NCBI RefSeq assembly: GCF_010998615.1
Contig: NZ_JAAEAH010000018.1
Location: 44,595-108,594, forward strand
Origin: Myxococcus sp. CA023
GTDB lineage: Bacteria > Myxococcota > Myxococcia > Myxococcales > Myxococcaceae
Direction: 5' to 3'
Length of the DNA stretch: 64,000 nucleotides
In this document: one piece after another, positions 1 through 8,266 of the stretch
Layout of the letters: each line of letters opens with the position of its first letter
Position numbering within the stretch: the stretch's first letter is position 1
The notes under the pieces: generated by a model
The model's input: only the letters and a program-made list of their open reading frames with translations
What the model was told of the DNA's origin: nothing
Database searches by the model: none
Translations under genes and position numbers: made by a program

Positions 1-62
1 GAGTGGTGCACGAGCAACAACCACTCCCCTTCGATGGCGCCCGAGTCCGGGTCGAGCCTCAT
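1..62 (-). CDS. 5' end of an unidentified gene running off the left edge
   Basis: An ATG at 62-60 opens a reading frame that stays open to base 1 (20 full codons; protein starts MRLDPDSGAI). Its ATG overlaps the TGA of the upstream 90-residue gene in the ATGA arrangement that also joins the two genes before it, so it looks like the third cistron of the same minus-strand operon. Too little is visible to name a family. Confidence 0.5.
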   Translation of the reverse strand, partial: MRLDPDSGAIEGEWLLLVHH

Positions 63-331
63 GCGTGCCCCTCGCGGCTGTCCGCGACGGGCCGGGCGCC
101 ACTGTCCGCCGCACGCCGGCGGTGGGCCTGATGGAGGTTCGCCCGCGAGCGCGCCTCCGCCACCAGGTCGGAGAGGTACTCACGCTCGGAGGCGATGACC
201 CGCCGCGTCCACCCCACCAAATCAAACGCCGCCGTCGCCAAGGAGACGACCGCGCCGCGTGAGTTGTCGACGGTGCTCCGGGCCATCCAGCCGGTGGCCA
301 CACCCGTCAGGAATGCCACCGCCGTCTTCAT
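59..331 (-). CDS. small hypothetical protein, one N-terminal membrane segment
   Basis: This 90-residue protein begins with a hydrophobic stretch (about residues 4-20, TAVAFLTGVATGW) that could be an uncleaved anchor. A second mildly hydrophobic stretch (about 27-41) follows, then a charged Arg/Ala-rich tail. Its ATG overlaps the stop of the preceding EcsC/TerB-like gene (ATGA), so the two are probably translationally coupled. I recognise no family. The context suggests a small membrane partner of the larger upstream protein, but that is inference only. Confidence 0.6.
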   Translation of the reverse strand: MKTAVAFLTGVATGWMARSTVDNSRGAVVSLATAAFDLVGWTRRVIASEREYLSDLVAEARSRANLHQAHRRRAADSGARPVADSREGHA

Positions 332-1551
332 AGCGCCCCCGGAGCGGCATGGGCGTCAGCGCCCAGCCCAGCGACGGGAGACGCCGGCATCCGCCCGTCG
401 CGCGGCTCGGACAAGTCGCCTTGCGACGTACGAACGACGCCGTGGGTCCGGAGCTGCTTCAGCAGGGCCTGCACCCGCTCGCGACGCAACGGACGGTTGA
501 GCGCGGCGGCGGCCTGGCGCAGCAGCAACCACTCCGCGTTCGACATGGACAGGTCCACCGCGGCAATCACCTCGAGCGCGTGCAGGAAGGCATCCCGCGC
601 GGGCTCGGGCACCTCGTGGAGACGCTCGACCCACTGCGCCTCGTCTTCGCCCAGGCGCTCCAGCAGCCGCTTGCGCGCCGCGGAAGGGCTGTTGCGCAGC
701 AGATGCGCCAGCATGACCGTCGCCTCGGCCCGCAGCTCCCCATCCGTTCCGAACAGGCACCAGGCGCCTTCGATGAGCAGCTCCACGCACCGCGCGTCCA
801 CGGCCCGCACGGCGGAGAACGCATCGTCCAGGGCGCGGCGGTAGCGCGCATACTCCACCGAGGCCTCGCCCAGCCGGCGGGTGTGCCGCCAGCTGGTGAC
901 GGAGGAGGTCAGGACGCTGGCGAAGGGAAGGAGGTTTCGCAGCACGCCCTCTCCCATCAAGCGGTTGCCCAGCTTCCGCTCCGCCGCCTCCGTGTCCTCG
1001 GTCAGCATCCGGCCTACGAGCCCCGCACCGCCGTGGTCCGCGTCCTCCCACGTCTCCGAGCCCGACGTGAGGGCGTGAAGGTGGAGCAGATCCCACGGGT
1101 CATCCGGGTCGATGCTCACACCGAACGCGGACGCCACGTCGCACATCATCCGGGCCTGGATGAGCGAGCACAGCATCGTGTCCAATCCCATGGCGGCTCC
1201 TGCCACGGGGACGGCCACGAGCGCCCCCACGAAGCCGGTATCCAGGGTGAACATGGCCGCGCTGGTGGAGATACCCGCGGCGCTTGCCCCCACCAGCGCA
1301 GCCTCCTTGCTGGCACGCCGGATGAGGGCATCCGTCTCGGACGCACGGACGGCGGACGCGGTACCGGCGCGCCGCGCCTCGTAGTGACGCACGTAGGCGG
1401 TCACCAGCCGGGCGTGCCACGCGCCCGAACGGATGTCCTCGAGGCGCAACTCACGCCCGAGCTTCTCGGCGAAGTCTCGCAGCGGGTGCAGTGCGGCCGC
1501 AGGCTTCGCGGCGTCTTCCGGGTGGAATGGAGCGGTTCGTGTCATGGGCAT
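328..1551 (-). CDS. EcsC-like / TerB-like membrane-associated protein
   Basis: This 407-residue protein has a hydrophobic, Gly/Ala-rich central block (about residues 88-140). It is followed by a segment resembling the EcsC family, including FGVSIDPDDPWDLLHLHAL, where EcsC proteins have a conserved 'xxDPDDPxxxxxxL' element. The C-terminal part (about 325-380) is helical and acidic, reading like a TerB/tellurite-resistance fold (AFLHALEVIAAVDLSMSNAE). Two ATGs (1551 and 1545) are possible starts. The gene heads a minus-strand operon with the two genes after it, joined by an ATGA overlap. The family match is from memory of motifs; function is unknown beyond a probable membrane or stress role. 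Confidence 0.6.
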   Translation of the reverse strand: MPMTRTAPFHPEDAAKPAAALHPLRDFAEKLGRELRLEDIRSGAWHARLVTAYVRHYEARRAGTASAVRASETDALIRRASKEAALVGASAAGISTSAAMFTLDTGFVGALVAVPVAGAAMGLDTMLCSLIQARMMCDVASAFGVSIDPDDPWDLLHLHALTSGSETWEDADHGGAGLVGRMLTEDTEAAERKLGNRLMGEGVLRNLLPFASVLTSSVTSWRHTRRLGEASVEYARYRRALDDAFSAVRAVDARCVELLIEGAWCLFGTDGELRAEATVMLAHLLRNSPSAARKRLLERLGEDEAQWVERLHEVPEPARDAFLHALEVIAAVDLSMSNAEWLLLRQAAAALNRPLRRERVQALLKQLRTHGVVRTSQGDLSEPRDGRMPASPVAGLGADAHAAPGAL

Positions 1552-1718
1552 GAGTGCGGAACAGCCGTGCGCGCCAGACCTGGAGGACGCGACACGGCTG
1601 GTGGGGGGTGCATCCGATGTGGGCTTCCAGGAATCGGCGCACTCAAGCTAGGGGGATTCGAGGACCGGGAGAACCGGTCCTGCGGGGCAACGCCTACGCC
1701 GCCGGGTTGACGGCTGCC

Positions 1719-2276
1719 TCAGCGGACGGTGATGGCGGCCCGGGCAGTGCGCAGGAGCTCGGTGAGCTCGACACGCGCCCGCGCCTTCGCCGCCGGGTCT
1801 TTCACGTCCTGACCTCGCTGCTCCACCAGGGCCGTCACCATGGCGCCCGCGGCGGCCTTGGCGCGGGCCCAGGGATTCGTCTCCGCGTCCGCTTCGTTCG
1901 TCGTCACCGCGGCCCAGACTTCACACAGGTGGCTGGCGGCGTCCGCGAACGCGGCGACGGCGGGCTTCTGTTCGAGGATGGACACGTTACGCAGGTCCCC
2001 CAACGCCCCCGCGATGACGTGCCCCTGGCGATGTGCCTCACCGCGGGCCTGGGCGAAGAGGTCCGCGGCGGCAGCGGCGCCCTCGACGCGCGTCGCGGCC
2101 TGCCGCAGCCACTCCGCACAGATCTGGAAGGCCGTGGGCTCGGGGAACCGCGCCGTCAGCCAGCCCAGCAAGGGATAGAGGTACTCGGAGCGCTGCCAGG
2201 CCTCGTCCACGGAGCCGCAGGTCAGGCCCGACTTCTGGAACATGTCGAGCAGGAACGCATCAGGGGATTCACTCAT
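1719..2276 (-). CDS. hypothetical protein, helical
   Basis: A 185-residue protein starting MSESPDAFLL. I chose the ATG at 2276 over an upstream alternative start at 2315 because a GAGGAGAG ribosome-binding sequence lies about a dozen bases upstream of it. The product is Ala-rich and predominantly helical, has no signal peptide or membrane segment, and ends in an Arg-rich helix. No family was recognised. It stands alone on the minus strand, with about 170 bases to the next gene downstream. Confidence 0.55.
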   Translation of the reverse strand: MSESPDAFLLDMFQKSGLTCGSVDEAWQRSEYLYPLLGWLTARFPEPTAFQICAEWLRQAATRVEGAAAAADLFAQARGEAHRQGHVIAGALGDLRNVSILEQKPAVAAFADAASHLCEVWAAVTTNEADAETNPWARAKAAAGAMVTALVEQRGQDVKDPAAKARARVELTELLRTARAAITVR

Positions 2277-2329
2277 CACGGCGCCCACTCTCTCCTCGCG
2301 GTGGCCCTGGGACAATCCCGAACGTGGCG

Positions 2330-2497
2330 CTACTGCGCGCCCGTGGGCAGTGACAAGTAGTGCTCACCCAGCTCGGTCAACGTGCCCGCTGCGCCGCTCA
2401 GGCTCGCGAAGCACGGGGCGTTCGTCCACCGCCCCGTGAACCACGCGTAGCGGAACACGTCCTCGCGCCGCTCGCAGACGGCCACCCTCTCCGTCAC
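2330..2497 (-). pseudogene. C-terminal remnant of an Asl1-like glycosyl hydrolase
   Basis: The 364-base gap between the hypothetical gene ending upstream at 2276 and the serpin at 2641 is not empty. On the minus strand, 55 codons are open between an in-frame stop (2500-2498) and the TAG at 2332-2330. They read as the tail of a protein: VFRYAWFTGRWTNAP, then SLSGAAGTLTELGEHYLSLP. The pattern 'ryaWF..r...SL....G.LT.LG..Y' is how the glycosyl hydrolase catalytic core family (Asl1-like, PF11790) ends. No ribosome-binding site or start precedes it, and the upstream part of the enzyme is missing. I read it as a gene fragment left after deletion. Confidence 0.5.
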
Positions 2498-2640
2498 CTA
2501 GGAGTTCCGTCGAGAGCGTCCACGGTTTTCTGAGGCGCGCCGGAGCCTCAGGAGCGACAAGCCCTGGAATTCACTTGGCCGCGCGTCGAGCACGCGTCTT
2601 GCTTTAGCTCACGGCTCTTCCAGACATCCACGGAGGCCCC

Positions 2641-3954
2641 ATGGCCGTCCCTCGCATCCAAGTCGTCGCGTGTTGCACCGCTGCCCTGCTGCTTGCTGGC
2701 TGTGAAAGCACCCCGTGCAGTTCGGCGCCGCCCTCCGCGGCCACCCGCTGCCTTCCCCCGGAACTTGAGCAAGCGCCGGGTGAATACATCACCTCGTCGG
2801 CCCCTCGGCATTCGACCCCGACCGCCGCCGACGAAGAGTTGGCGGCCTTCGTCAGCGGCAACACCAGCCTGGGCGTAGCCCTCTATCAGCGCGCCATCCA
2901 GGAGAAGCAGAACGTCTTCTTCTCCCCCTACAGCGTCACGCAGGCCCTCTCCACGGTCTATGCCGGGGCTCGCGGGAACACCGCAGCGCAGATGGCCCAG
3001 GCCCTGCGCTTCTCCCTGTCCCAGTCGAGACACCACCCCACGGCGAACGCGTTGGAGCGGGCACTGGCGAAGCCCCCGAGCCATCCCCCGGCTTCGGGGA
3101 CACCGCCGACCTTCCATTCCCTGAACTCGGCGTGGGGTCAGCAGGGCATGACCTTCCATGACGACTTCCTCGACACCCTGGCCCGGCATTACGGCGCCGG
3201 CATGCATCTGATGGACTTCGAGAACGATGCGGCCGGTGCGCGCGCGGAAATCAACCGCTGGGTCGAGGTGAACACGAAAGACCGCATCCAGGACCTGGTC
3301 GATGAAGAATCCCTCCCGGATGCGACGCGCTTGATGCTCATCAACGCCGTCTATTTCAAGGGCGCGTGGTCGTGGCCGTTCAACGAGCAAGGAACGCGGA
3401 ACGCGGCCTTCCGGGCCCTGGATGGAACGAGCCACCAGGTCCCGACGATGAGCGGCGGCATGGGGCAGTACATGGAGGGGGATGGCTTCGAAGCCGTCAC
3501 CCTGGACTATGCCGGAGGCACCTTCCGGATGGTGCTCATCCTCCCGGAGTGGGAGCGCTTCGAGGAGGTGGAATCCCGGCTGTCTCCCGCTTTCTTCGAC
3601 GAAGTCCGCGCACGGCTCGAGAACCGTCGGCTCGATATCCGGCTGCCGCGCTTCCAGATTGAGTCCGAGCTCCCACTCATCCCTGCCTTGCAAGCGCTGG
3701 GCATGGAGGACGCGTTCACGGCGAGCGCTGACTTTTCGGCCATCTCCCCCACGAAGCTCATGATTGCGACCGTGAATCACAAGGCGTTCGTGGCCGTGAA
3801 CGAGATTGGGACGGAGGCCGCCGCCGCAACGGCCGTGGGTATGGTCCCCGTGTCACTGCCAGAGCCGTTCCACGTCAATCGGCCGTTCATCTTCGTCATC
3901 GAACACGTGGCGACACAGAACGTGCTGTTCCTGGGGCGGTTCGTGAAGCCTTGA
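2641..3954 (+). CDS. serpin-family protease inhibitor, lipoprotein
   Basis: A 437-residue serpin. Residues 1-20 are a lipoprotein signal with lipobox LLAGC, so the mature protein should be lipid-anchored outside the inner membrane. The serpin fold covers about residues 70-437, with conserved LINAVYFKGAW and FxVNRPFIFVI-type segments and the C-terminal FLGRFVKP. The hinge before the reactive-centre loop reads EIGTEAAAATAV, matching the small-residue hinge (P15 Gly, P14 Thr, P12-P9 Ala) of inhibitory serpins. Counting 17 residues from the hinge Glu places P1-P1' at about Val-Ser, suggesting an elastase-like target (inference). A GGAGG at 2632-2636 sets the start. A broken trypsin-like protease gene follows immediately. 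Confidence 0.9.
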   Translation: MAVPRIQVVACCTAALLLAGCESTPCSSAPPSAATRCLPPELEQAPGEYITSSAPRHSTPTAADEELAAFVSGNTSLGVALYQRAIQEKQNVFFSPYSVTQALSTVYAGARGNTAAQMAQALRFSLSQSRHHPTANALERALAKPPSHPPASGTPPTFHSLNSAWGQQGMTFHDDFLDTLARHYGAGMHLMDFENDAAGARAEINRWVEVNTKDRIQDLVDEESLPDATRLMLINAVYFKGAWSWPFNEQGTRNAAFRALDGTSHQVPTMSGGMGQYMEGDGFEAVTLDYAGGTFRMVLILPEWERFEEVESRLSPAFFDEVRARLENRRLDIRLPRFQIESELPLIPALQALGMEDAFTASADFSAISPTKLMIATVNHKAFVAVNEIGTEAAAATAVGMVPVSLPEPFHVNRPFIFVIEHVATQNVLFLGRFVKP

Positions 3955-4012
3955 TGCACCCGTGGATTGCTGATTGCCTCCGCACTTGAAACGGGAAAGT
4001 GCATTGCGATTC

Positions 4013-4165
4013 ATGAGCGGAGTGGTCGGACTGTTGGGGTGCGGTGGTCCGGAGGTGGAGCGAGACCCGGTCGATACGGTCAGCCGGCTGGACCAGGAGA
4101 TTGTGGGAGGAGTCGAGGCTCGGCCTCACTCCTCCCGGTCGAATGCCCCGGAGGCGATGAGATGA
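4013..4165 (+). pseudogene. N-terminal remnant of a trypsin-like (S1) serine protease
   Basis: About 50 codons encode a lipoprotein-like start (MSGVVGLLGCGGPEVE) and a short propeptide, then DQEIVGGVEARPHS. IVGG followed by an A/PxS stretch is the classic mature N-terminus of S1 proteases after zymogen cleavage. The frame then runs into unrelated residues and stops at 4163-4165, and no catalytic His, Asp or Ser segment follows before the convergent gene at 4188. The reading frame is also open upstream to a TTG at 3974, which could supply a longer signal peptide. The gene was therefore truncated by deletion right next to an intact serpin. Confidence 0.55.
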
Positions 4166-4168
4166 CAG

Positions 4169-4188
4169 GTTCCGCCCTGCGGCGGAAC
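4169..4188 (-). terminator. hairpin at the end of the LysM gene
   Basis: GTTCCGCC (4169-4176) pairs with GGCGGAAC (4181-4188) across a CTGC loop, an 8-bp GC-rich stem reaching the TAG stop of the minus-strand LysM gene. There is no clear U-tract after it, so it is a plausible but not typical terminator. Confidence 0.4.
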
Positions 4189-4886
4189 TAGATGAGGGGC
4201 ATGAAGACCTTGAACCCGCTGCGGCCGTTGTTGGTCGTGTTGCGCTCGATGAAGTCGCTGGCGGACGAGCGGCCGTCGCCGGTGGTGATGGCCGTGTGGC
4301 CGTAGATGCTGCCCAGTCGAGTGGAGGTGCTCTCCCAGGTGAGGACGAGGCCCGGAATCTTCAGCGCCTGCTCAAGCGACATGTTGACCTGCTTGAACTT
4401 GTCGCGCGGCAGGTTGTTGTCAATCTGGTTGCCGTTGCCCCAGACCTTGAAGCCGAAGGCGTTCTGAATGGCCCGGCTCACACCCGTGGCGCACAGGCCC
4501 TGGCTGTTGTACCCGCCCATGCCCAGCGCGGCCTGGCGGCCCGCCTCGGCGAGCCTGCGCATCGCGGGGGTCGCCTGGCCCGGGGCCACACCGCCGCTCC
4601 CGCTGACCGCTCCGCCGCCCGACGCACCGCCGGAGCTCCGTGAACCGCTCTTGCCAGAGTCGAAGGAATCCTTGCCGCTGTGGCCCGTGGCGCGGCCGCC
4701 AGCGCTCCCGGGGAGGCGCAGCGTGTCACCCGCGTAGATGAGGTCCGGATTGGCGATCTTGTTGATGCGCGCCAATTCCTTTACCGACGTCTTGAAGCGA
4801 GCGGCGAGCTCCGAGAGGGTGTCCCCCTTGCGAATCTTGTAGGAGGAGGATGCTCCCCTGCGGCTCGAATTGATGGACGTGGACAT
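4188..4886 (-). CDS. LysM protein with C-terminal Cys/His hydrolase-like domain
   Basis: This 232-residue protein carries a LysM peptidoglycan-binding motif at about residues 15-60 (YKIRKGDTLSELAARFKTS through IYAGDTLRLP). A Gly/Ser-rich linker (about 61-100) follows, then a domain of about 130 residues. That domain contains a Cys in GLCATGVSRAI and a His in YGHTAITTGDG, spaced as in CHAP/NlpC-type cysteine amidases or endopeptidases. There is no signal peptide, so export would need a dedicated system, or the protein acts after lysis. AGGAGA just upstream supports the ATG at 4886. The exact hydrolase family is inferred from the Cys/His pattern only. Confidence 0.7.
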   Translation of the reverse strand: MSTSINSSRRGASSSYKIRKGDTLSELAARFKTSVKELARINKIANPDLIYAGDTLRLPGSAGGRATGHSGKDSFDSGKSGSRSSGGASGGGAVSGSGGVAPGQATPAMRRLAEAGRQAALGMGGYNSQGLCATGVSRAIQNAFGFKVWGNGNQIDNNLPRDKFKQVNMSLEQALKIPGLVLTWESTSTRLGSIYGHTAITTGDGRSSASDFIERNTTNNGRSGFKVFMPLI

Positions 4887-5055
4887 TCAGGTCTCCTGGC
4901 TCCCATTGTCGTCACGGCCCTCCCGGAGTTGCGTTTGGTTTCCCAAAATCTTGGAATCCACAAGGAAACCAGGGACTGCAAATCGAGAAAACCCGAGCAA
5001 ATCCAGGTAACTGGAGGCGCTCGATTGCGATGCGGCCTCCGTGCCGAAGTGAGCC

Positions 5056-5547
5056 TCACCGTTCCAGGAGAAAAAGCGCTCTAGCCGGCGTCTGGCGGCC
5101 GTGCCTTCGCCACGGGCCCTGACGCGAGATGAGCTGAAAGTCGAGCGGCAGGCTCGACGCTCCGGGGCGCCACGCATTTCGCGCACCTCGCACGCCCCGC
5201 ATGGAATCCCAATCGCCCCGAGGAAGCTGCCCCTCACGGAACTCCAGCGTGGCCAGGGCCCAGAAGCGCTCCCAGCGCTCGAAGAGCTCTCGCCGCACCT
5301 CGTCCGTCGCGGGGTAGGAATGGTGCTCGATGGCCCGCTCCACGAGTTGCAATCCATAGAGCACCATCGCGTAGGCCTGGGCCCTGCTGGAGCGAGTCGT
5401 CAGCGTGGGCAACCCCCAGAGCCCCACCTGCTGCGAGACATAGTCGAGCGCGAGCGGGTCTTCGGAAGTCAGCTCTGGGTTCTCCGCGGGCGGCGCAACC
5501 CAACAGAGGGCATCGACGGGACTCTCCAACGGCGTGAGCATGGGCAT
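5056..5547 (-). CDS. hypothetical protein, probably C-terminally truncated
   Basis: The first ~140 residues read as a well-formed soluble protein (MPMLTPLESPVDALCWVAPP..., then ALDYVSQQVGLWGLPTLTTR, then ELFERWERFWALATLEFREG). The last ~20 (GPWRRHGRQTPARALFLLER) are Arg-rich and unlike the rest, suggesting that an originally longer gene was shifted or fused to noncoding sequence. I do not recognise the family. An alternative ATG lies at 5541. The gene is divergent from the isoprenoid-synthase-like gene at 5786, and the 238 bases between them show no clear feature beyond that gene's ribosome-binding site. Confidence 0.45.
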   Translation of the reverse strand: MPMLTPLESPVDALCWVAPPAENPELTSEDPLALDYVSQQVGLWGLPTLTTRSSRAQAYAMVLYGLQLVERAIEHHSYPATDEVRRELFERWERFWALATLEFREGQLPRGDWDSMRGVRGARNAWRPGASSLPLDFQLISRQGPWRRHGRQTPARALFLLER

Positions 5548-5785
5548 GCACGCTCAGGCTCTCATTCCCTTTCGGCGATGGAAAGTCAGGCAACCTACCC
5601 CCCGAGGAGTATGTCATGCCGTCCGTCCGGGTGCCCCATCACCCATCCGAATCACCGCAAGCTGAACCAGCGGCCCGCTTCCCAACCTGCGCAGTGTGCC
5701 TCGCAGAGCCGATGTAAGGCATTCTGGAGCACGCAGCCCCTCTCACTATCCTGTCACCCTCCTGAATCTCCCGAGGAGCCGTGAC

Positions 5786-7186
5786 ATGAAAAGCACTGTC
5801 GACCTGCAGGGCAACCCACTGAGCGACATCGCTCTCGCCGCGATGCGGCGATGGCTCCTCGAAACGGATGTGCTGGGCTACCTGCCACAAATTGCCGCCA
5901 CGGAGTCCGAAGGCCGCCTCTGGACGTACTACGGGTTCGGCATCCGGCGCATCGATGAGCTCGTCCGCGCGAACGGGTACGCGGTCCTCGACGACCCCAC
6001 CGTCGTCACCGAGGACCTGGACGCCATCGTGGCGCTGCGCGAGTTCATGGCCGCCGCCCCCCCACTCATGGACGGGCACCGGAGGAGCGTGGAGCAGCTT
6101 CGCGCATTCGCCGCGGAACGGGATGCGCTGGAACAGGGCCGTCCGCTCACCGCGCGTGAGCTGTTCGCCCTCTGGTACCTGAAGGCCGTGCCGGGCGCCT
6201 ACATGGCGCAACGACTCCAGCTCTCTGACGTGGACGAAGCCACGGTGCGGCGCATCGCGAAGCTCTCCGCCGTGGGACTGCAGATGTTCGATGACGGGGT
6301 GGACCTCCAGGCGGACCTCGACCGGGGACGCCTGTGGTTGAGCGCGGAGGAGCTCGAACTGCTGGGGTTGTCCACGACGCCGCCCGCGACGCTGGCCACC
6401 ACCGCCGGGGAGCGCATCGTCCGGCTGCGCAAGGCCATCTGCCTCGAGTACTTCCTCGCGGTGTATGACGAGGCCTCTCGCATCACCTCGCCAGAGAGCC
6501 GCAAGCGCGCCCAGTCCTTCGCGGAGGGCTGGCTGAGCTTCCTCCAGCAGGGCTACCTCAAGCTCTACACGCCCGGAGGCCCCAAGCCCTGGGACTCCGT
6601 GCAGCGCGCCCTGAAGGCGCTGCCGGGCTCGGAAACAGTGAAGCTGCCCGTGCTGCACTCGCTGTTCTCCCTCGTCTCCGCCCTGCCGCTTCCGCCCGTG
6701 GACGTGGAGGCCTGCCGGCGGGAGCTGCAACAGCTCGGGGGCTGCCCTCGGGCGCTGGCGCCAGAAGTGGCCCTGGACGCCATGGGTGTCTGCGAGGCGG
6801 AGGGAGACGCGGCGAACTTCGACGCGCCCGGGCCGGAGGCCTCCCTACTAGAGCGCGTGCTGCTGGCCTCGCCCGCAAAGCACACGGCGGCGGACTTCGC
6901 GCGGCGCTGCCGCGAAGCGACCGAGGGCTCTCCGTCCAACCTGCGCGACCCCAACCTGTCGGAGGTGTTCGCCAGCGGGATCAAGCTCGCGGAGCGCTCC
7001 GCGCGGAACTCCGTCACCGCCCGGGAGAACTTCCTCCAGCAGCTTCGCCCGGGCTCAAAGCGGGCCCCGGTGGTGGACGCAGAGCTGGCCGAGCGGTTCT
7101 CGCGCGACGGCGCGGACTGGCTCGCGTTGGGAATCGAGGCCCTCGCGGCGACGGCCCGCGGGGTCCGCGACGGCTGCCGTAAATAG
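5786..7186 (+). CDS. divergent squalene/phytoene-synthase-like (class I isoprenoid synthase fold) protein
   Basis: A 466-residue protein whose start (MKSTVDLQG) is set by GAGGAG about 8 bases upstream; the frame continues upstream without a better start. About residues 160-195 read VGLQMFDDGVDLQADLDRGRLWLSAEELELLG. This resembles the second Asp-rich region of head-to-head prenyl synthases (phytoene/squalene synthases: 'lqltNilrDv.eD...GR.ylP.eel...g'). An upstream FGIRRIDELV segment could correspond to the first Asp motif. The C-terminal ~200 residues are helical and unassigned. It ends 30 bases before the type II thioesterase gene, so it may share transcription with the left arm of the cluster. 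The fold assignment is inference, and the substrate is unknown. Confidence 0.5.
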   Translation: MKSTVDLQGNPLSDIALAAMRRWLLETDVLGYLPQIAATESEGRLWTYYGFGIRRIDELVRANGYAVLDDPTVVTEDLDAIVALREFMAAAPPLMDGHRRSVEQLRAFAAERDALEQGRPLTARELFALWYLKAVPGAYMAQRLQLSDVDEATVRRIAKLSAVGLQMFDDGVDLQADLDRGRLWLSAEELELLGLSTTPPATLATTAGERIVRLRKAICLEYFLAVYDEASRITSPESRKRAQSFAEGWLSFLQQGYLKLYTPGGPKPWDSVQRALKALPGSETVKLPVLHSLFSLVSALPLPPVDVEACRRELQQLGGCPRALAPEVALDAMGVCEAEGDAANFDAPGPEASLLERVLLASPAKHTAADFARRCREATEGSPSNLRDPNLSEVFASGIKLAERSARNSVTARENFLQQLRPGSKRAPVVDAELAERFSRDGADWLALGIEALAATARGVRDGCRK

Positions 7187-7216
7187 GTCCTCTGTCCGTC
7201 ACCTCATCCATCGTCA

Positions 7217-8005
7217 ATGAATCCTGAATCCAGCATCGCGGCGACCGAGTCTCCCTGGCTCGTCCGCCGCAAACCCCAGGCGTCGCCTCGTCTCCGGCTG
7301 TTCTGCTTCCCCTACGCGGGAGCAGGCAGCCTCCCCTACTTCCGTTGGCCCGACCTGCTCCCCGAGGCGGACATCGAGGTGTGTGCCGTGCAGCCGCCCG
7401 GCCGGGAGAACCGCCTGCATGAGCCGTCCGTGGAAGAACTGCCACAGCTGCTGGACGCCCTCGTGCGGGAGCTGTCGCCCCTCTTCGATGGCCCCTTTGC
7501 CTTCTTCGGCCACAGCCTGGGCGCGCTCATCGCCTTCGAGCTGACGCGCGAGCTCCGCCGCCGGGGCCTGCCGCTGCCTGGCACCCTGCTCGTCTCCGGC
7601 TCCGAGGCGCCCTCCCGGCGCAGTGGACTTCCCCCACTGAGCGGCCTGCGGCGAGACGATTTCATCCGCGAGCTGTCCGCTCGCTACGACGGCATTCCGC
7701 AGCAGGTCCTGGCGCAGCCGGAGATCCTGGACCTCATCCTCCCCATCCTGCGCGCCGACCTGAAGATTTCAGAGCGCTACACCTACCAGGAGGAGCCTCC
7801 GCTTCCGGTGCGGCTGTGTGCCTTCGGTGGCACTCGAGACCCTCGCGTCTCGGAAGACGCGCTCGACACGTGGCGACTGCAAACACAGCAGTCCTTCTCG
7901 ATGAAGATGTTTCCAGGCGGCCACTTCTTTCTCAACGAGCTGACGGCCCAGGTGGTTCAGGCCGTCCATGCCGAACTCGCAGTCGGAGCAACCCCAGCAC
8001 CATGA
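7217..8005 (+). CDS. type II thioesterase (alpha/beta hydrolase)
   Basis: A 262-residue editing thioesterase of the kind that removes stalled or wrong acyl groups from carrier domains of PKS/NRPS lines. It opens with LFCFPYAGAGSLPYF, the hallmark of the family, has VQPPGRENRL around residues 56-65, the nucleophile in FFGHSLGAL (Ser about residue 98) and the catalytic His in GGHFF near residue 235. Its length is normal for the family. The start lacks a strong ribosome-binding site. The stop overlaps the start of the carrier protein gene (ATGA), so the two are coupled, placing editing and starter-carrier functions in one transcript opposite the main operon. Confidence 0.92.
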   Translation: MNPESSIAATESPWLVRRKPQASPRLRLFCFPYAGAGSLPYFRWPDLLPEADIEVCAVQPPGRENRLHEPSVEELPQLLDALVRELSPLFDGPFAFFGHSLGALIAFELTRELRRRGLPLPGTLLVSGSEAPSRRSGLPPLSGLRRDDFIRELSARYDGIPQQVLAQPEILDLILPILRADLKISERYTYQEEPPLPVRLCAFGGTRDPRVSEDALDTWRLQTQQSFSMKMFPGGHFFLNELTAQVVQAVHAELAVGATPAP

Positions 8006-8262
8006 ACAGAGACGACCTGCTCGATGTCCTGACCCGCTATGTCACGGATGAACTCCTGGACGGGGACGCGGAGGACCTCGATTCCTCCACGCCCCTGCTG
8101 GAGCTCGGCGTGCTGAACTCGCTGGAGACCGCCCGGATGATGGGCTTCGTCCAGAAGAAGTACGGCATCACCATTCCCTCGGAGTCGCTGAAGGTCGAAA
8201 ACCTCCAGACGATCTCCGCCATCGCCGACCTCGTCTACGACGCGAGGCCCCGGCAGCCGTAG
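8002..8262 (+). CDS. free-standing peptidyl carrier protein for the pyrrole starter (PltL/RedO-like)
   Basis: An 86-residue carrier protein. The phosphopantetheine attachment site is in LLELGVLNSLETARMM (Ser about residue 38). The phrase 'TPLLExGxLNS' and the following IPSESLKVENLQTISAI closely follow PltL of pyoluteorin biosynthesis, which carries L-proline while it is oxidised to pyrrole-2-carboxylate. The ligase and dehydrogenase that would act on it lie about 45 kb away at the other border of the cluster. The ATG is inside the stop of the thioesterase gene. It ends 4 bases before the stop of the convergent PKS gene. The family is recognised by sequence; the substrate is inferred from the partner genes. 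Confidence 0.85.
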   Translation: MNRDDLLDVLTRYVTDELLDGDAEDLDSSTPLLELGVLNSLETARMMGFVQKKYGITIPSESLKVENLQTISAIADLVYDARPRQP

Positions 8263-8266
8263 CCGC

